DNA from: Cellulosimicrobium cellulans
Lineage (GTDB): Bacteria > Actinomycetota > Actinomycetes > Actinomycetales > Cellulomonadaceae
DNA: 64,000 bases
Assembly: GCF_006539945.1 (NCBI RefSeq)
Contig: NZ_BJNZ01000013.1
Span: 1 to 64,000, forward strand
Direction of reading: 5' to 3'
Every line of letters starts with the position of its first letter. The first letter of the stretch is position 1. Positions 8,331 through 16,212 of this stretch are shown here, one piece after another. Made by a program: the position numbers and the translations under genes. A model generated the notes under the pieces. The model ran no database searches. It was given only the letters and a program-made list of their open reading frames with translations, and was not told the DNA's origin.

Positions 8331-8759
8331 TCAGACCGCCTCGGCCGCCACCTGGCGCGCGAGCGCCTCGACGATCCGCACGTCGGCGTCGAGCCACGGC
8401 ACGGTCAGCCAGCTCCCGGCGTCGAGCCAGGTCAGCTCGTCGTGCTCCACGAGGGGCTGCGGCTCCCCCGCGGTGATGCGGGCGAACCACAGGCGCATGA
8501 CGTGCCGGTCCGTGATGATCCACGTCCCGTGGTCGGGCCCCACGAGCTCGTCACCGAGATCGACGGCGACGCCCAGCTCCTCGCGCAGCTCGCGGTGCAG
8601 CGCCTCCGTCGGCGTCTCTCCGGGGTCGACCTTGCCCCCGGGAAACTCCCACCGACCTGCGAGGTGCGACGGTCGTGACCGGCGCGCGCTGAGCAGGAGC
8701 CGCGGAGCGACGAGATCGTCGACGATCGCCGCGGCCACCACCAGTCTGCGCAGAGTCAT
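8331..8759 (-). CDS. NUDIX hydrolase, MutT-like
   Basis: A 142-residue protein has a full Nudix box, [20 protein letters not shown] followed by LGV, matching GX5EX7REUXEEXGU with the metal-binding glutamates. WEFPGG before it is typical of MutT enzymes that hydrolyse 8-oxo-dGTP or related oxidised nucleotides. [18 protein letters not shown] at the start also fits. It is cytosolic and of normal family length, probably for nucleotide-pool sanitation. Its 3' end faces the secreted glycosidase across the palindromic element. Confidence 0.92.
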   Translation of the reverse strand: MTLRRLVVAAAIVDDLVAPRLLLSARRSRPSHLAGRWEFPGGKVDPGETPTEALHRELREELGVAVDLGDELVGPDHGTWIITDRHVMRLWFARITAGEPQPLVEHDELTWLDAGSWLTVPWLDADVRIVEALARQVAAEAV

Positions 8760-8838
8760 ACGCGGAGTGTCGCACGGCGTCGTGTCGTGCGGGTGACACG
8801 GTCACGCCCACGGCCCGGCAGGACCGTCGAGCCGTCGG

Positions 8839-9093
8839 TCAGCGCAGGCCGGCCGCCCGCGCCCAGGCCACGGCCTCGGCGCGCGTCGAGACCCCGAGCT
8901 TGCGGTAGAGGCTGCGGACCTGCGACTTGACCGTGTTGCGCGTGACGAAGAGCTTGGTGGCGATCTGCTCGAGCGTGACGTCCTCAGACAGGTTCGACAG
9001 GACGACCCGCTCACGGCGGGTCAGCGGGGCGATCGGCGTGGCGATCAGCTCCGACGGGGCCGCCATGGGGCGGACCAGCTCGATAGTGCTCAT
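8839..9093 (-). CDS. Stand-alone LuxR-type HTH regulator
   Basis: About 84 residues consist almost entirely of a LuxR/FixJ helix-turn-helix: LTRRERVVLSNLSEDVTLEQ, IATKLFVTRNTVKSQVRS and LYRKLGVSTRAEAV in order. There is no receiver or sensor domain. I chose ATG 9093 because GGAGGAGAAC lies directly before it; a longer frame from 9120 would include that ribosome binding site. Such orphan HTH proteins usually act with partner proteins. The nearby Hpt and receiver genes are candidate partners, by proximity only. Confidence 0.85.
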   Translation of the reverse strand: MSTIELVRPMAAPSELIATPIAPLTRRERVVLSNLSEDVTLEQIATKLFVTRNTVKSQVRSLYRKLGVSTRAEAVAWARAAGLR

Positions 9094-9235
9094 GTTCTCC
9101 TCCAGGTGCTCTCCGGGCACGTCATCCCCACGTGGCGTAGTTCCGGTGTGGTGCTACATGAAGAGATGGACCAGGAGCCGATTCATGACGCGACTTCTCG
9201 CGGCGAGTTTCAGGACGTCCGTCCCGAGCCGGGCA

Positions 9236-9257
9236 GAACGCCGCCTTCGCGGCGTTC
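9236..9257 (-). terminator. Hairpin terminator after the 9265-9549 gene
   Basis: GAACGCCGC and GCGGCGTTC form a perfect 9-bp stem with a CTTC loop (GAAG on the minus strand). It lies eight bases beyond the minus-strand stop at 9265. No T-tract follows, which is common for actinobacterial terminators. Confidence 0.6.
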
Positions 9258-9264
9258 GTGCAGG

Positions 9265-9549
9265 TCAGGCGGCGTGCTCGTAGGTCAGGAGCAGCAGTGC
9301 GACGGCGGTGAAGTCCTCCACGGACGACGTGGGACGCGTCACGACGCTCACGCTCATCTGCTCGACGGTCGGGACCATGCCCTGGGCGAGGTCCTCCTGC
9401 AGCGACCGCTCGACGGCGTCGCTCAGCGCCGCCATGGCCTCGTCGACCGTCTGCCGGGGACCTGACGAGAGATAGGTCGGCGTCGGGACGCGGGACGCGC
9501 GGCGCGCCGACGTCGTCAGGTGCTGAGGAGACGTCACGGTGTCGATCAT
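9265..9549 (-). CDS. Small hypothetical protein
   Basis: A 94-residue protein starts at ATG 9549 with GGGGG seven bases upstream. The N-terminal third is Ser/Thr/Arg-rich and probably disordered. The rest alternates hydrophobic and acidic residues (DEAMAALSDAVERSLQEDLA, then MSVSVVTRPTSSVEDFTAVALLLLTYE), suggesting a helix plus short strands. It shows no membrane segment or recognised motif. It lies between the orphan LuxR regulator and the Hpt/receiver genes on the same strand and has its own downstream hairpin. I do not recognise the family. Confidence 0.65.
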   Translation of the reverse strand: MIDTVTSPQHLTTSARRASRVPTPTYLSSGPRQTVDEAMAALSDAVERSLQEDLAQGMVPTVEQMSVSVVTRPTSSVEDFTAVALLLLTYEHAA

Positions 9550-9655
9550 GGGTTACCCCCTGCGAGTCCGGGGGACCTTCCCCCGACATCTCCCACACTC
9601 GGGGCCGGTCCTCGGGGGAACCCCACGGCTGCCGCAGGAGAACCTCAAGATTCCC

Positions 9656-10009
9656 TCAAGACTCCGGGCTCGCGTCGTTCCCGGGCTCTCCGGTCAGCTC
9701 GCGCAGCCGGCGGAGCGACGGAGCGACGGAGGGCAGGTCGTCCGACCGCAGCGTCCTCTCGAGAGCGCGCGCCTCCTCGGTGGTCTCGTCGTCGCCGAAC
9801 GTGCCCGCGGACCCGGCGATCGCGTGGCAGAGCGCCGCGGCGGCGAGGACCGCCTCGGGCGACGCGCTGCCCGCACCGCCCGGACCGATACCCAGCAGAC
9901 GGGAGATCTCGTCGACGCGCGCCGCGTTGCGGGCCCGGGCCCGCCGCCGGAGCACGGTCAAGGCCTCGTCCAGCTCGTCCCCCACGTCTCCCCCGGCATC
10001 GGCGGTCAC
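9656..10009 (-). CDS. Histidine phosphotransfer (Hpt) domain protein
   Basis: About 117 helical residues carry the Hpt signature CHAIAGSAGTFGDDE, with His62 in the HxxxGSAG context and the following ETTEEARALERTL helix. Hpt proteins pass phosphate between receivers in a multistep relay. I chose GTG 10009, which gives a 4-bp GTGA overlap with the receiver stop and places GGGGTGG five bases upstream; a GTG at 10018 is the alternative. With the co-transcribed receiver and the divergent hybrid kinase it supplies all parts of a phosphorelay. Confidence 0.88.
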   Translation of the reverse strand: MTADAGGDVGDELDEALTVLRRRARARNAARVDEISRLLGIGPGGAGSASPEAVLAAAALCHAIAGSAGTFGDDETTEEARALERTLRSDDLPSVAPSLRRLRELTGEPGNDASPES

Positions 10010-10401
10010 GGGTTCCACCCCAGGAGCGCCCCCAGCCGAGGGCCGAGGTCGAGGACGTCGAACGGCTTCGTGATCACACCGGCAGCGCCCAGCCCGTCGA
10101 GCCGCGAGATCTCCCCCGCACCCACCTTGGCGGTGAGGAAGACGACCGGCACGTCCCGCAGGCTCGGCCGCGCCCGCAGCTCCGCGAGCACGGTCGGACC
10201 GTCGACCACGGGCATCATGACGTCGAGCAGGATCGCGTCCGCGCCGACCCGCTCCGCGAGCGCCGTACCCTCCTCGCCGTCCGCGGCGACGTGCACCTCG
10301 TATCCCCCGACCACGCGCAACGCGAGCTCGACCACCTCGCGGATCGAGGGGTCGTCGTCGATCACGACGACCCGCCGACGGACCTCCCCCTCCTCGCTCA
10401 T
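10006..10401 (-). CDS. Single-domain response regulator
   Basis: A 131-residue CheY-like receiver has the acidic pocket VVVIDDDPS, phospho-acceptor Asp60 in AILLDVMMP, a conserved Thr in VVFLTAK and Lys in VITKPFD. It has no output domain, so it should act as a phosphate shuttle or bind a partner protein. ATG 10401 lies seven bases after TAGCGT, a leaderless layout; a GTG one codon earlier is possible. It overlaps the Hpt gene and is divergent from the hybrid kinase at 10472. Confidence 0.93.
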   Translation of the reverse strand: MSEEGEVRRRVVVIDDDPSIREVVELALRVVGGYEVHVAADGEEGTALAERVGADAILLDVMMPVVDGPTVLAELRARPSLRDVPVVFLTAKVGAGEISRLDGLGAAGVITKPFDVLDLGPRLGALLGWNP

Positions 10402-10471
10402 CACCCCGACGCTAGTGCAGAGGCGCCGGCCCGGCAGCGCACGGCAGCAGGCCGTCGCCTAGGCTCGGCGC

Positions 10472-13384
10472 ATGGAGCAGCAGCGGGCCGGTACCGGTGC
10501 GCGCGATCCCTTCGTGCGCTGGTGCTGGGTCGTCGGCGTCGCACTCGCCGTCCTCGTGGTGGTCCTCGCGAGCCCGCTCGACGCGTCGACCCGGCGAGGC
10601 ATCGCGCAGCTCTCGCTCGTGGGGGCCGGTGCGATCGCCGCGGCGAGCTGCGGCTGGCGCGCCGCGCGCTCCACCGGCCGGCGCCGCCAGGCGTGGAGCC
10701 TGCTCTCGATCGGCGGCGCGGTCGGTCTCGTCGGGAACGTGTACGCGGGGGTGATCGGCGACCCCACGACGGGAGACGTCGCCTACATCGCCGCTCTGCT
10801 CCTCGGAGTGGTCGGCCTCGCCTTCTTCCCGACGGTGCGCCCCCGCGGCAAGGAGATCGGCCGCATGCTGCTCGACAGCGTGGTCGTCGGCGGCTCGGTC
10901 CTCTACATCGCTCTGTACGCCGTCACGCTGCGCGACGTGGGTACGCAGGAGCCGGGGTCGGCGGCGCTGACCGCCTACCTGCTCCCGGTCGTCGACGCGC
11001 TGCTGGCGACCTTCGCCGTCCTCGTCCTCACACGCTCGAGCGCGTCGGAACGCGTCCCCCTCGTCCTCGTCGGCACGGGATTCGTCCTGTACGCGGTGGC
11101 CGACGTCGCGTTCGCGCTGCTGTCCGCGGACGGGTCGTTCACGTTCGGCAGCCCCGTCGACGTCGGCTGGGTGGGCGGCTATCTCATGATCGCGCTCGCC
11201 GCCCGCCATCGCGCAGCGTCGGGGAGCCCGGTGGCACCTCGACCGGCGGAGGGTTCCGCGGTGCTCGGCACCACGGTGACCTTCTGCCTGTTCCTCGGGG
11301 CGGCGCTCGTCCGCGTCGCGCAGAGCGCGGACGGGGTCTCCTGGCTCTCGAACCTGCTGTGGGTCGTCGTGCTCGTCGCGGTCGTCGCGCGGCAGATCCT
11401 CGTGGTCGCGGACAACGAGTCGCTGCTGCACGGCCTCGAGCGCCGCGTCGAGGAACGCACCGCGCAGCTCAGGGCGCTCGCCAGCGAACGCGCGCGGACC
11501 CTCGAGTCCGTCGCGGACGGGATCTACGGCGTGGACCCCGACGGGCGGGTCACGTTCGTCAACGCCGCGGGCGCCCGGACGCTCGGCGCGAGCCCCGAGT
11601 CCCTCATCGGGCACGAGGCCCACGCCCTGTTCCACGCCCCGGACGCCGACGGGCTGCCGTACCCCCTGGCGACGTGCTACATCACGGAGGCGGTCCGGGA
11701 CGGAGTCACGGCCGTCGCGGAGGACGACGTCTACCGCCGCCCCGACGGCCAGGACGTGCCGGTCGAGGTCACGGCGAGCCCGCTGCGCGACGACGGTCGC
11801 ATCCTCGGTGCCGTGGTGGTCTTTCGCGACGTGACCGACCGACGGGAGGTCGAGCGGCTGAAGGACGAGTTCGTGTCCATCGTGAGCCACGAGCTCCGCA
11901 CCCCGCTCACCTCGATCCGCGGTGCGCTCGGGCTGCTCGACAGCGGTGCCCTCGGCGAGCTGCCCGACGCGTCCGCACGGATGGTCCACGTCGCCCGCTC
12001 GAGCAGCGACCGTCTCAGCCGCCTCGTGGACGACATCCTCGACATCGAGCGCATGGACTCCGGGACGACCCCGCTCGAGCACGCGGACCACGACCTCGCT
12101 CAGCTCGTGGCGACGGCCACGGACCAGGTCAGGATGCTCGCCAGCGACGCCGGGGTCGAGATCGTCCAGCAGGACACGGACTTCCTCGTGCACGTCGACG
12201 CGGACCGGGTGGTGCAGATGCTCACCAACCTCCTGGGCAACGCCGTGAAGTTCTCGCCACCGGGCTCGACGGTCCGCGTCTCCGCCCGGACGCGGGGCGA
12301 CCTCGTCGAGCTCCGGGTCGACGACGAGGGTCGGGGCATCCCTCCGGACAAGCTGGAGGCGATCTTCCGGCGCTTCGAGCAGGTGGACGCCTCCGACTCG
12401 CGCGAACGGGGCGGCAGCGGGCTCGGGCTCGCGATCTCGCAGAGCATCGTCGAGCGGCACGGCGGACGCATCTGGGCCACGAGCGAGGGGAACGGCACCG
12501 GCTCCTCCTTCTACGCGACGCTTCCGTTGTCGGCCCTCCCCGCCTCGCCCCCGACGACGCCCGACGACGACGAGCCGGCCGCCGTCCCGACGATCGGGCA
12601 GCCGCGCGTCGTCGTGGTCGACGACGACGCCTACGTCGTCGACGTCCTGCGCGCCGTCCTCGAGTCGCGCGGCTACGAGGTCATCGGGGTCACGGAGGGC
12701 GCGCACGCCTTCGACGCCGTCGAGGCCGCCCGGCCCGCCGCCGTCGTGCTCGACCTCGCCATGCCCGGTCGGGACGGCCACGACGTCCTGCGCCGGATAC
12801 GTCAGTCCGTGGCGACGGCGGACGTCCCCGTCGTGATCGTCTCGGGCTCCCGACCGGCGCAAGCGGAGACGACGGCGAGCCTGGCCGACGGATGGCTCGT
12901 CAAGCCGGTGGGGCCCACCGAGCTCGAGAGCACCGTCCGCGACGTCATCGCGCTGCGGCCCCACCACGCGCGCGTCCTCGTCGTCGAGGACGACCCGGAG
13001 CTCGGCGAGGTCCTGCGGACGCTGCTCCAGGGGGCCGGGCTCGTCGTGACCCTCGCCCGGAGCGTCGGGGAGGCCCGTGCGTCGCTCGCGACGGACGACG
13101 AGCCCGCGCTCGTCGTGCTCGACCTCACGCTGCCCGACGGCGGCGGGCGCGAGCTGGTCGCCTCGCTCCGGCAGGACGGCCACCTGCGCCGCATCCCGCT
13201 CGTGGTCTACAGCGGCGCGCGGCTCGACCCTCGCGCGCAGGACGAGCTCCGTCTCGGGCGTACCGTCTTCCTCCGCAAGGAACGCACGACACCCGAGGGG
13301 CTCCTGGAGTCGGTGCTGGACCTCCTCGACACCGCGGTCGGGAGGCCGGGCGCGGGTGACGGCGACGAAGAGCACGAGAACTGA
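10472..13384 (+). CDS. Hybrid sensor histidine kinase with two receivers
   Basis: This is a 970-residue membrane kinase. Residues 15-320 contain about ten hydrophobic helices forming an integral sensor. A coiled stretch (LERRVEERTAQLRALASERA) leads to a PAS domain at about 345-455, with DGIYGVDPDGRVTFVNAAG. The HisKA domain has SHELRTPLTS with phospho-accepting His473. The ATPase domain shows NLLGNAVKFSPPG, DEGRGIPPD and GGSGLGLAIS. Two receivers follow, with Asp761 (VVLDLAMPG) and Asp884 (VVLDLTLPDGGG). TAGGCT six bases before ATG suggests a leaderless transcript. The decarboxylase gene begins 13 bases downstream, so they are probably one operon. Confidence 0.95.
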   Translation: MEQQRAGTGARDPFVRWCWVVGVALAVLVVVLASPLDASTRRGIAQLSLVGAGAIAAASCGWRAARSTGRRRQAWSLLSIGGAVGLVGNVYAGVIGDPTTGDVAYIAALLLGVVGLAFFPTVRPRGKEIGRMLLDSVVVGGSVLYIALYAVTLRDVGTQEPGSAALTAYLLPVVDALLATFAVLVLTRSSASERVPLVLVGTGFVLYAVADVAFALLSADGSFTFGSPVDVGWVGGYLMIALAARHRAASGSPVAPRPAEGSAVLGTTVTFCLFLGAALVRVAQSADGVSWLSNLLWVVVLVAVVARQILVVADNESLLHGLERRVEERTAQLRALASERARTLESVADGIYGVDPDGRVTFVNAAGARTLGASPESLIGHEAHALFHAPDADGLPYPLATCYITEAVRDGVTAVAEDDVYRRPDGQDVPVEVTASPLRDDGRILGAVVVFRDVTDRREVERLKDEFVSIVSHELRTPLTSIRGALGLLDSGALGELPDASARMVHVARSSSDRLSRLVDDILDIERMDSGTTPLEHADHDLAQLVATATDQVRMLASDAGVEIVQQDTDFLVHVDADRVVQMLTNLLGNAVKFSPPGSTVRVSARTRGDLVELRVDDEGRGIPPDKLEAIFRRFEQVDASDSRERGGSGLGLAISQSIVERHGGRIWATSEGNGTGSSFYATLPLSALPASPPTTPDDDEPAAVPTIGQPRVVVVDDDAYVVDVLRAVLESRGYEVIGVTEGAHAFDAVEAARPAAVVLDLAMPGRDGHDVLRRIRQSVATADVPVVIVSGSRPAQAETTASLADGWLVKPVGPTELESTVRDVIALRPHHARVLVVEDDPELGEVLRTLLQGAGLVVTLARSVGEARASLATDDEPALVVLDLTLPDGGGRELVASLRQDGHLRRIPLVVYSGARLDPRAQDELRLGRTVFLRKERTTPEGLLESVLDLLDTAVGRPGAGDGDEEHEN

Positions 13385-13397
13385 GGACGGAGAAGCG

Positions 13398-13901
13398 ATG
13401 ACGGGCGACGGACCCACCATCTTCGTGAGTCAAGGGACAGGTACGGGGCGCACGGAGCTCGCGGCCTTCGACGCGGCGCTCGTGGACGCCGGGGTAGGTG
13501 ACTTCAACCTGGTCCGGCTGAGCTCCGTGGTGCCCCCGGGCTCGCGCGTCGTCGAGGTGGACCGCCTCGACGAGCACTACGGCGGTCACGGCGACCTCCT
13601 GTACTGCGTGTACGCCGAGGCGCACTCGGTGATGCCCGGGCACGAGGCCTGGGCCGGCATCGCCTGGTCGCTGCGGGACGACGGGACCGGAGCCGGGCTG
13701 TTCGTGGAGCACGAGGCACCGTCCCGTGAGCAGCTCGACCTCGACCTCACGCTCAGCATCGAGGACCTGTCGGCCTCCCGGGGGAACAGGTACGCGCCCG
13801 CCGGGCGTCGGATCGTCGGCGTCCGCTGCGAGTCGCTGCCCGTGTGCTCCGTGGTGGTCGCCGCCTACCGGCGCGAGGGCTGGGGCGGTGAGGGTCGATG
13901 A
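13398..13901 (+). CDS. Pyruvoyl-dependent arginine decarboxylase
   Basis: A 167-residue proenzyme. The stretch FNLVRLSSVVPPGSRV carries the Ser42-Ser43 pair where PvlArgDC proteins self-cleave, turning the second Ser into the pyruvoyl cofactor. Downstream LLYCVYAEAHSVMPGHEAWA, AGIAWSLRDDG and GLFVEHEA fit the family. The reaction is arginine to agmatine plus CO2, the first step of an agmatine/polyamine route. The start ATG has GGAGAAG upstream. The gene sits between the hybrid kinase (13 bp) and a GNAT gene (ATGA overlap), so polyamine output may be controlled by or linked to that sensor. Confidence 0.9.
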   Translation: MTGDGPTIFVSQGTGTGRTELAAFDAALVDAGVGDFNLVRLSSVVPPGSRVVEVDRLDEHYGGHGDLLYCVYAEAHSVMPGHEAWAGIAWSLRDDGTGAGLFVEHEAPSREQLDLDLTLSIEDLSASRGNRYAPAGRRIVGVRCESLPVCSVVVAAYRREGWGGEGR

Positions 13902-14467
13902 CGACGACACCGGCGGCCGGGTCCGGTCGCGCCCGGGTCACGTTCGAGGAGATCGTCGACGCCGAGCTCGCCGAGCGCTTCTGGGAGCTGTACCTCGCGG
14001 CCTTCGAGCCGCTGCGGACGCGCGCGGCCGCCCGGCACGTGCTGCACCGCGAGGAGTTCGACGAGGAGATGAGCGACCCGCGGGTCCTCAAGCTTCTCGC
14101 CCATGACCACGACGGGACCGCGGTCGGGCTCACCACCCTGGCGACCGACCTCGCGGCCGTACCCTGGGTGAGCCCCGAGTTCTTCGCGGCGCGGTACCCC
14201 GAGCACGCCGCGCGGGGCGCCGTCTGGTACATCGGCTTCACGCTCGCCCACCCGGGTCGCCGAGCCAGCCGGACGTTCATGGACATGATCGACGCGCTCG
14301 TCGCGCACCTCGCCGCGCACCGCGTCGTGTGCGCGTACGACGTCTCGCGGTTCAACGACGACTCGCTCCGCTTCGCGGAGAACCTGCGCCGTCATCTCGA
14401 GCGGACGCAGGACGTCCGGGTCGAGACGGTCGACCAGCAGACCTACTACGCCACGACGTTCCGCTGA
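13898..14467 (+). CDS. GNAT-like N-acetyltransferase, polyamine-linked by context
   Basis: A 189-residue protein has a GNAT-like layout. An N-terminal helix FWELYLAAFEPLRTRAAARH leads to a central strand LLAHDHDGTAVGLTTLATDL, then WYIGFTLAHPGRRASRTF with a degenerate acetyl-CoA loop and helix, and a C-terminal VVCAYDVSRFNDDSLRFAEN. The start overlaps the arginine decarboxylase stop as ATGA, implying translational coupling. Agmatine or another polyamine is the natural guess for the acceptor, but this rests on position only. The acetyl-CoA signature is weak, so another acyltransferase role is possible. Confidence 0.75.
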   Translation: MTTTPAAGSGRARVTFEEIVDAELAERFWELYLAAFEPLRTRAAARHVLHREEFDEEMSDPRVLKLLAHDHDGTAVGLTTLATDLAAVPWVSPEFFAARYPEHAARGAVWYIGFTLAHPGRRASRTFMDMIDALVAHLAAHRVVCAYDVSRFNDDSLRFAENLRRHLERTQDVRVETVDQQTYYATTFR

Positions 14468-14486
14468 TCCTCGCGGCGTGCGGCTC

Positions 14487-14516
14487 GTGCCGGGGCGGTC
14501 CTCACCGCCCCGGCAC
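14487..14516. terminator. Bidirectional terminator hairpin
   Basis: GTGCCGGGGCGGT (14487-14499) and ACCGCCCCGGCAC (14504-14516) form a perfect 13-bp stem with a CCTC loop. It lies between the convergent GNAT and gcvH stops, 20 bases from one and 6 from the other, and could end transcription from both sides. Confidence 0.8.
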
Positions 14517-14521
14517 GGGCG

Positions 14522-14899
14522 TCAGCTCCCGACGTGCGCCGCGTACTGGTCCGGGGTGAGCAGGTCGCCCGTCTCGACGACGTCGACCTTGAACAGCCAG
14601 CCGTCCGTGTACGGGTCGGAGTTCACGACCGCCGGGTCGTCGATCGCGGCCTGGTTCACCTCGACCACGGTCCCCGTCACGGGCGAGAAGAGCTCCGACA
14701 CGGACTTGGTGGACTCGACCTCGCCGATGACGCTGCCCGCGGTCACCTCGGAGCCCACCTCCGGCAGCTCGAGGTAGACGATGTCACCGAGCGCCTCGGC
14801 GGCGGTCGCCGTGATGCCGACGACGGCCGGGTTCGAGCCGTCGATCCACTCGTGCTCCGCCGTGTACTGCAGGTGGGCCGGGAACTGGGCCTCGGTCAT
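14522..14899 (-). CDS. gcvH: Glycine cleavage system H protein
   Basis: A 125-residue lipoyl carrier. HEWIDGSNPAVVGITATAAE, ALGDIVYLELPEVGSEV and GEVESTKSVSEL are classic H-protein sequence, with Lys65 as the lipoylation site. It shuttles the aminomethyl group from P to T and returns reducing equivalents to the L protein. It is the last gene of gcvP-gcvT-gcvH, 38 bases after gcvT. The upstream GAAGGAGAATCCC provides a strong ribosome binding site. No L protein or lipoylation gene lies nearby. Confidence 0.97.
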   Translation of the reverse strand: MTEAQFPAHLQYTAEHEWIDGSNPAVVGITATAAEALGDIVYLELPEVGSEVTAGSVIGEVESTKSVSELFSPVTGTVVEVNQAAIDDPAVVNSDPYTDGWLFKVDVVETGDLLTPDQYAAHVGS

Positions 14900-14937
14900 G
14901 GGATTCTCCTTCGAGCTCTCTGGGACGGCTGGGCAGG

Positions 14938-16212
14938 TCAGGACTGCTGGGGACGACGGTAGAACGGGAGCGGCACGACCACCACGGGCTCCGCGCGGCC
15001 GCGCACGTCGACCGCGAGCTCGGTGCCCTCCGCCGAGAGCTCCGGCGTCACGTACGCGAGCGCGATCGGGTAGCCCAGCGTCGGCGAGGGCGCCCCCGAG
15101 GTCACGGTGCCGACCCGGCGCGCGGACTCCCCCACCGCTCCCCCGGGCTCGGCGTCGGTGAGCACGACGGCGTAGCCCGCCCGGGCGGGACGGCGCCCCA
15201 GGCCCTTCAGGCCGACGAGCACGCGCGCGGGCGCGGACGCCCGGCGCGCCGCGAGCGCCGCCCGACCGACGAACTCGAGCGGCGTGCCGTCGTCGGCGAC
15301 CTTGTCGAGCTTCACCACGCGACCGAGTCCCGCCTCGTACGGCGTGGTCGTCGTGTCGAGCTCGTGCCCGTACAACGGCATGCCCGCCTCCAGGCGCAGC
15401 GAGTCGCGCGCGGACAGGCCCGCCGGGACGAGGCCCAGCGGCGCGCCGGCCGCGAGCACCGTGCGCCACAGGTCCGCGGCACGGTCCGCCGGCACGAACA
15501 GCTCGAAGCCGTCCTCCCCCGTGTACCCGGTCCGCGCGACGAGCGCGTCGACCGGACCGGCGTCCGTCGACAGCGCGAGCGGGACGGCCGCGTAGTACTT
15601 CAGGTCGCGCACGGCCCGGGCGGCGTCCGAGCCCGCCGCGTCCGTCCCGGGGGCGTCCGTGCCGACGGCGCCCGTCAGGCCGACGACGATCTCCTCCGCA
15701 CGGGGGCCCTGGACCGCGACGAGCGCGGTGCCCGCCCCCTGGTCCGTGACGGTGGCGTCGAAACCCGCGGCGCGGGCCACGAGCTCGCGTGCGACGAGGT
15801 CCGCGTTCCCCGCGTTCGCGACGACGAGGAAGCGCTCCGCACCCAGCCGGTACACGACGAGGTCGTCCAGGACCGCACCGTCCTCCTGGCAGATCATCGT
15901 GTAGCGCGCCCGGCCGGGCGCGACGGCGGTGAGGTTGCCGACGAGCGCATGGTCCAGCGCGGCCGCCGCCTGCGGTCCGGCGACCTCGATCTCCCCCATG
16001 TGCGAGAGGTCGAACAGCCCCGCGGCCTCACGGACCGCGCGGTGCTCCGCGAGGTCGGACGTGTAGCGCAGCGGCATCAGCCAGCCGCCGAAGCTCGTGA
16101 GGTTCGCGCCCAGCGCGACGTGCTCGTCGTGCAGCGGGCTGTGCCTGTCGGTCGGGCTGTCGGCGGGCTGCTCGACGGGCTGGTCGGCGGGGTGGTCGAT
16201 CGGGTCGGTCAT
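14938..16212 (-). CDS. gcvT: Glycine cleavage system T protein (aminomethyltransferase)
   Basis: A 424-residue tetrahydrofolate-dependent enzyme that releases ammonia and forms methylene-THF from the aminomethyl-lipoyl H protein. [39 protein letters not shown] and [18 protein letters not shown] are family landmarks in the expected order. The first 25 residues are a low-complexity Asp/Pro/Gln/Thr leader not usual in GcvT, so a later start is conceivable. The ATG overlaps the gcvP stop as ATGA. An insertion rich in Gly/Thr/Asp/Ala near residue 215 is also unusual. Confidence 0.96.
   Translation of the reverse strand: MTDPIDHPADQPVEQPADSPTDRHSPLHDEHVALGANLTSFGGWLMPLRYTSDLAEHRAVREAAGLFDLSHMGEIEVAGPQAAAALDHALVGNLTAVAPGRARYTMICQEDGAVLDDLVVYRLGAERFLVVANAGNADLVARELVARAAGFDATVTDQGAGTALVAVQGPRAEEIVVGLTGAVGTDAPGTDAAGSDAARAVRDLKYYAAVPLALSTDAGPVDALVARTGYTGEDGFELFVPADRAADLWRTVLAAGAPLGLVPAGLSARDSLRLEAGMPLYGHELDTTTTPYEAGLGRVVKLDKVADDGTPLEFVGRAALAARRASAPARVLVGLKGLGRRPARAGYAVVLTDAEPGGAVGESARRVGTVTSGAPSPTLGYPIALAYVTPELSAEGTELAVDVRGRAEPVVVVPLPFYRRPQQS

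Noticed and set aside
9520-13359. Plus-strand open frame of about 1280 codons overlapping Hpt, receiver and kinase genes
   Set aside because: Arg/Pro/Ala-rich translation without domains; three well-defined signalling genes occupy the same DNA in other frames.
10412-13420. Very long open frame on the minus strand opposite the hybrid kinase
   Set aside because: It mirrors the codon bias of the GC-rich kinase gene, is rich in Arg/Asp/Gly/Val without domains, and the plus strand encodes a full kinase with all motifs.
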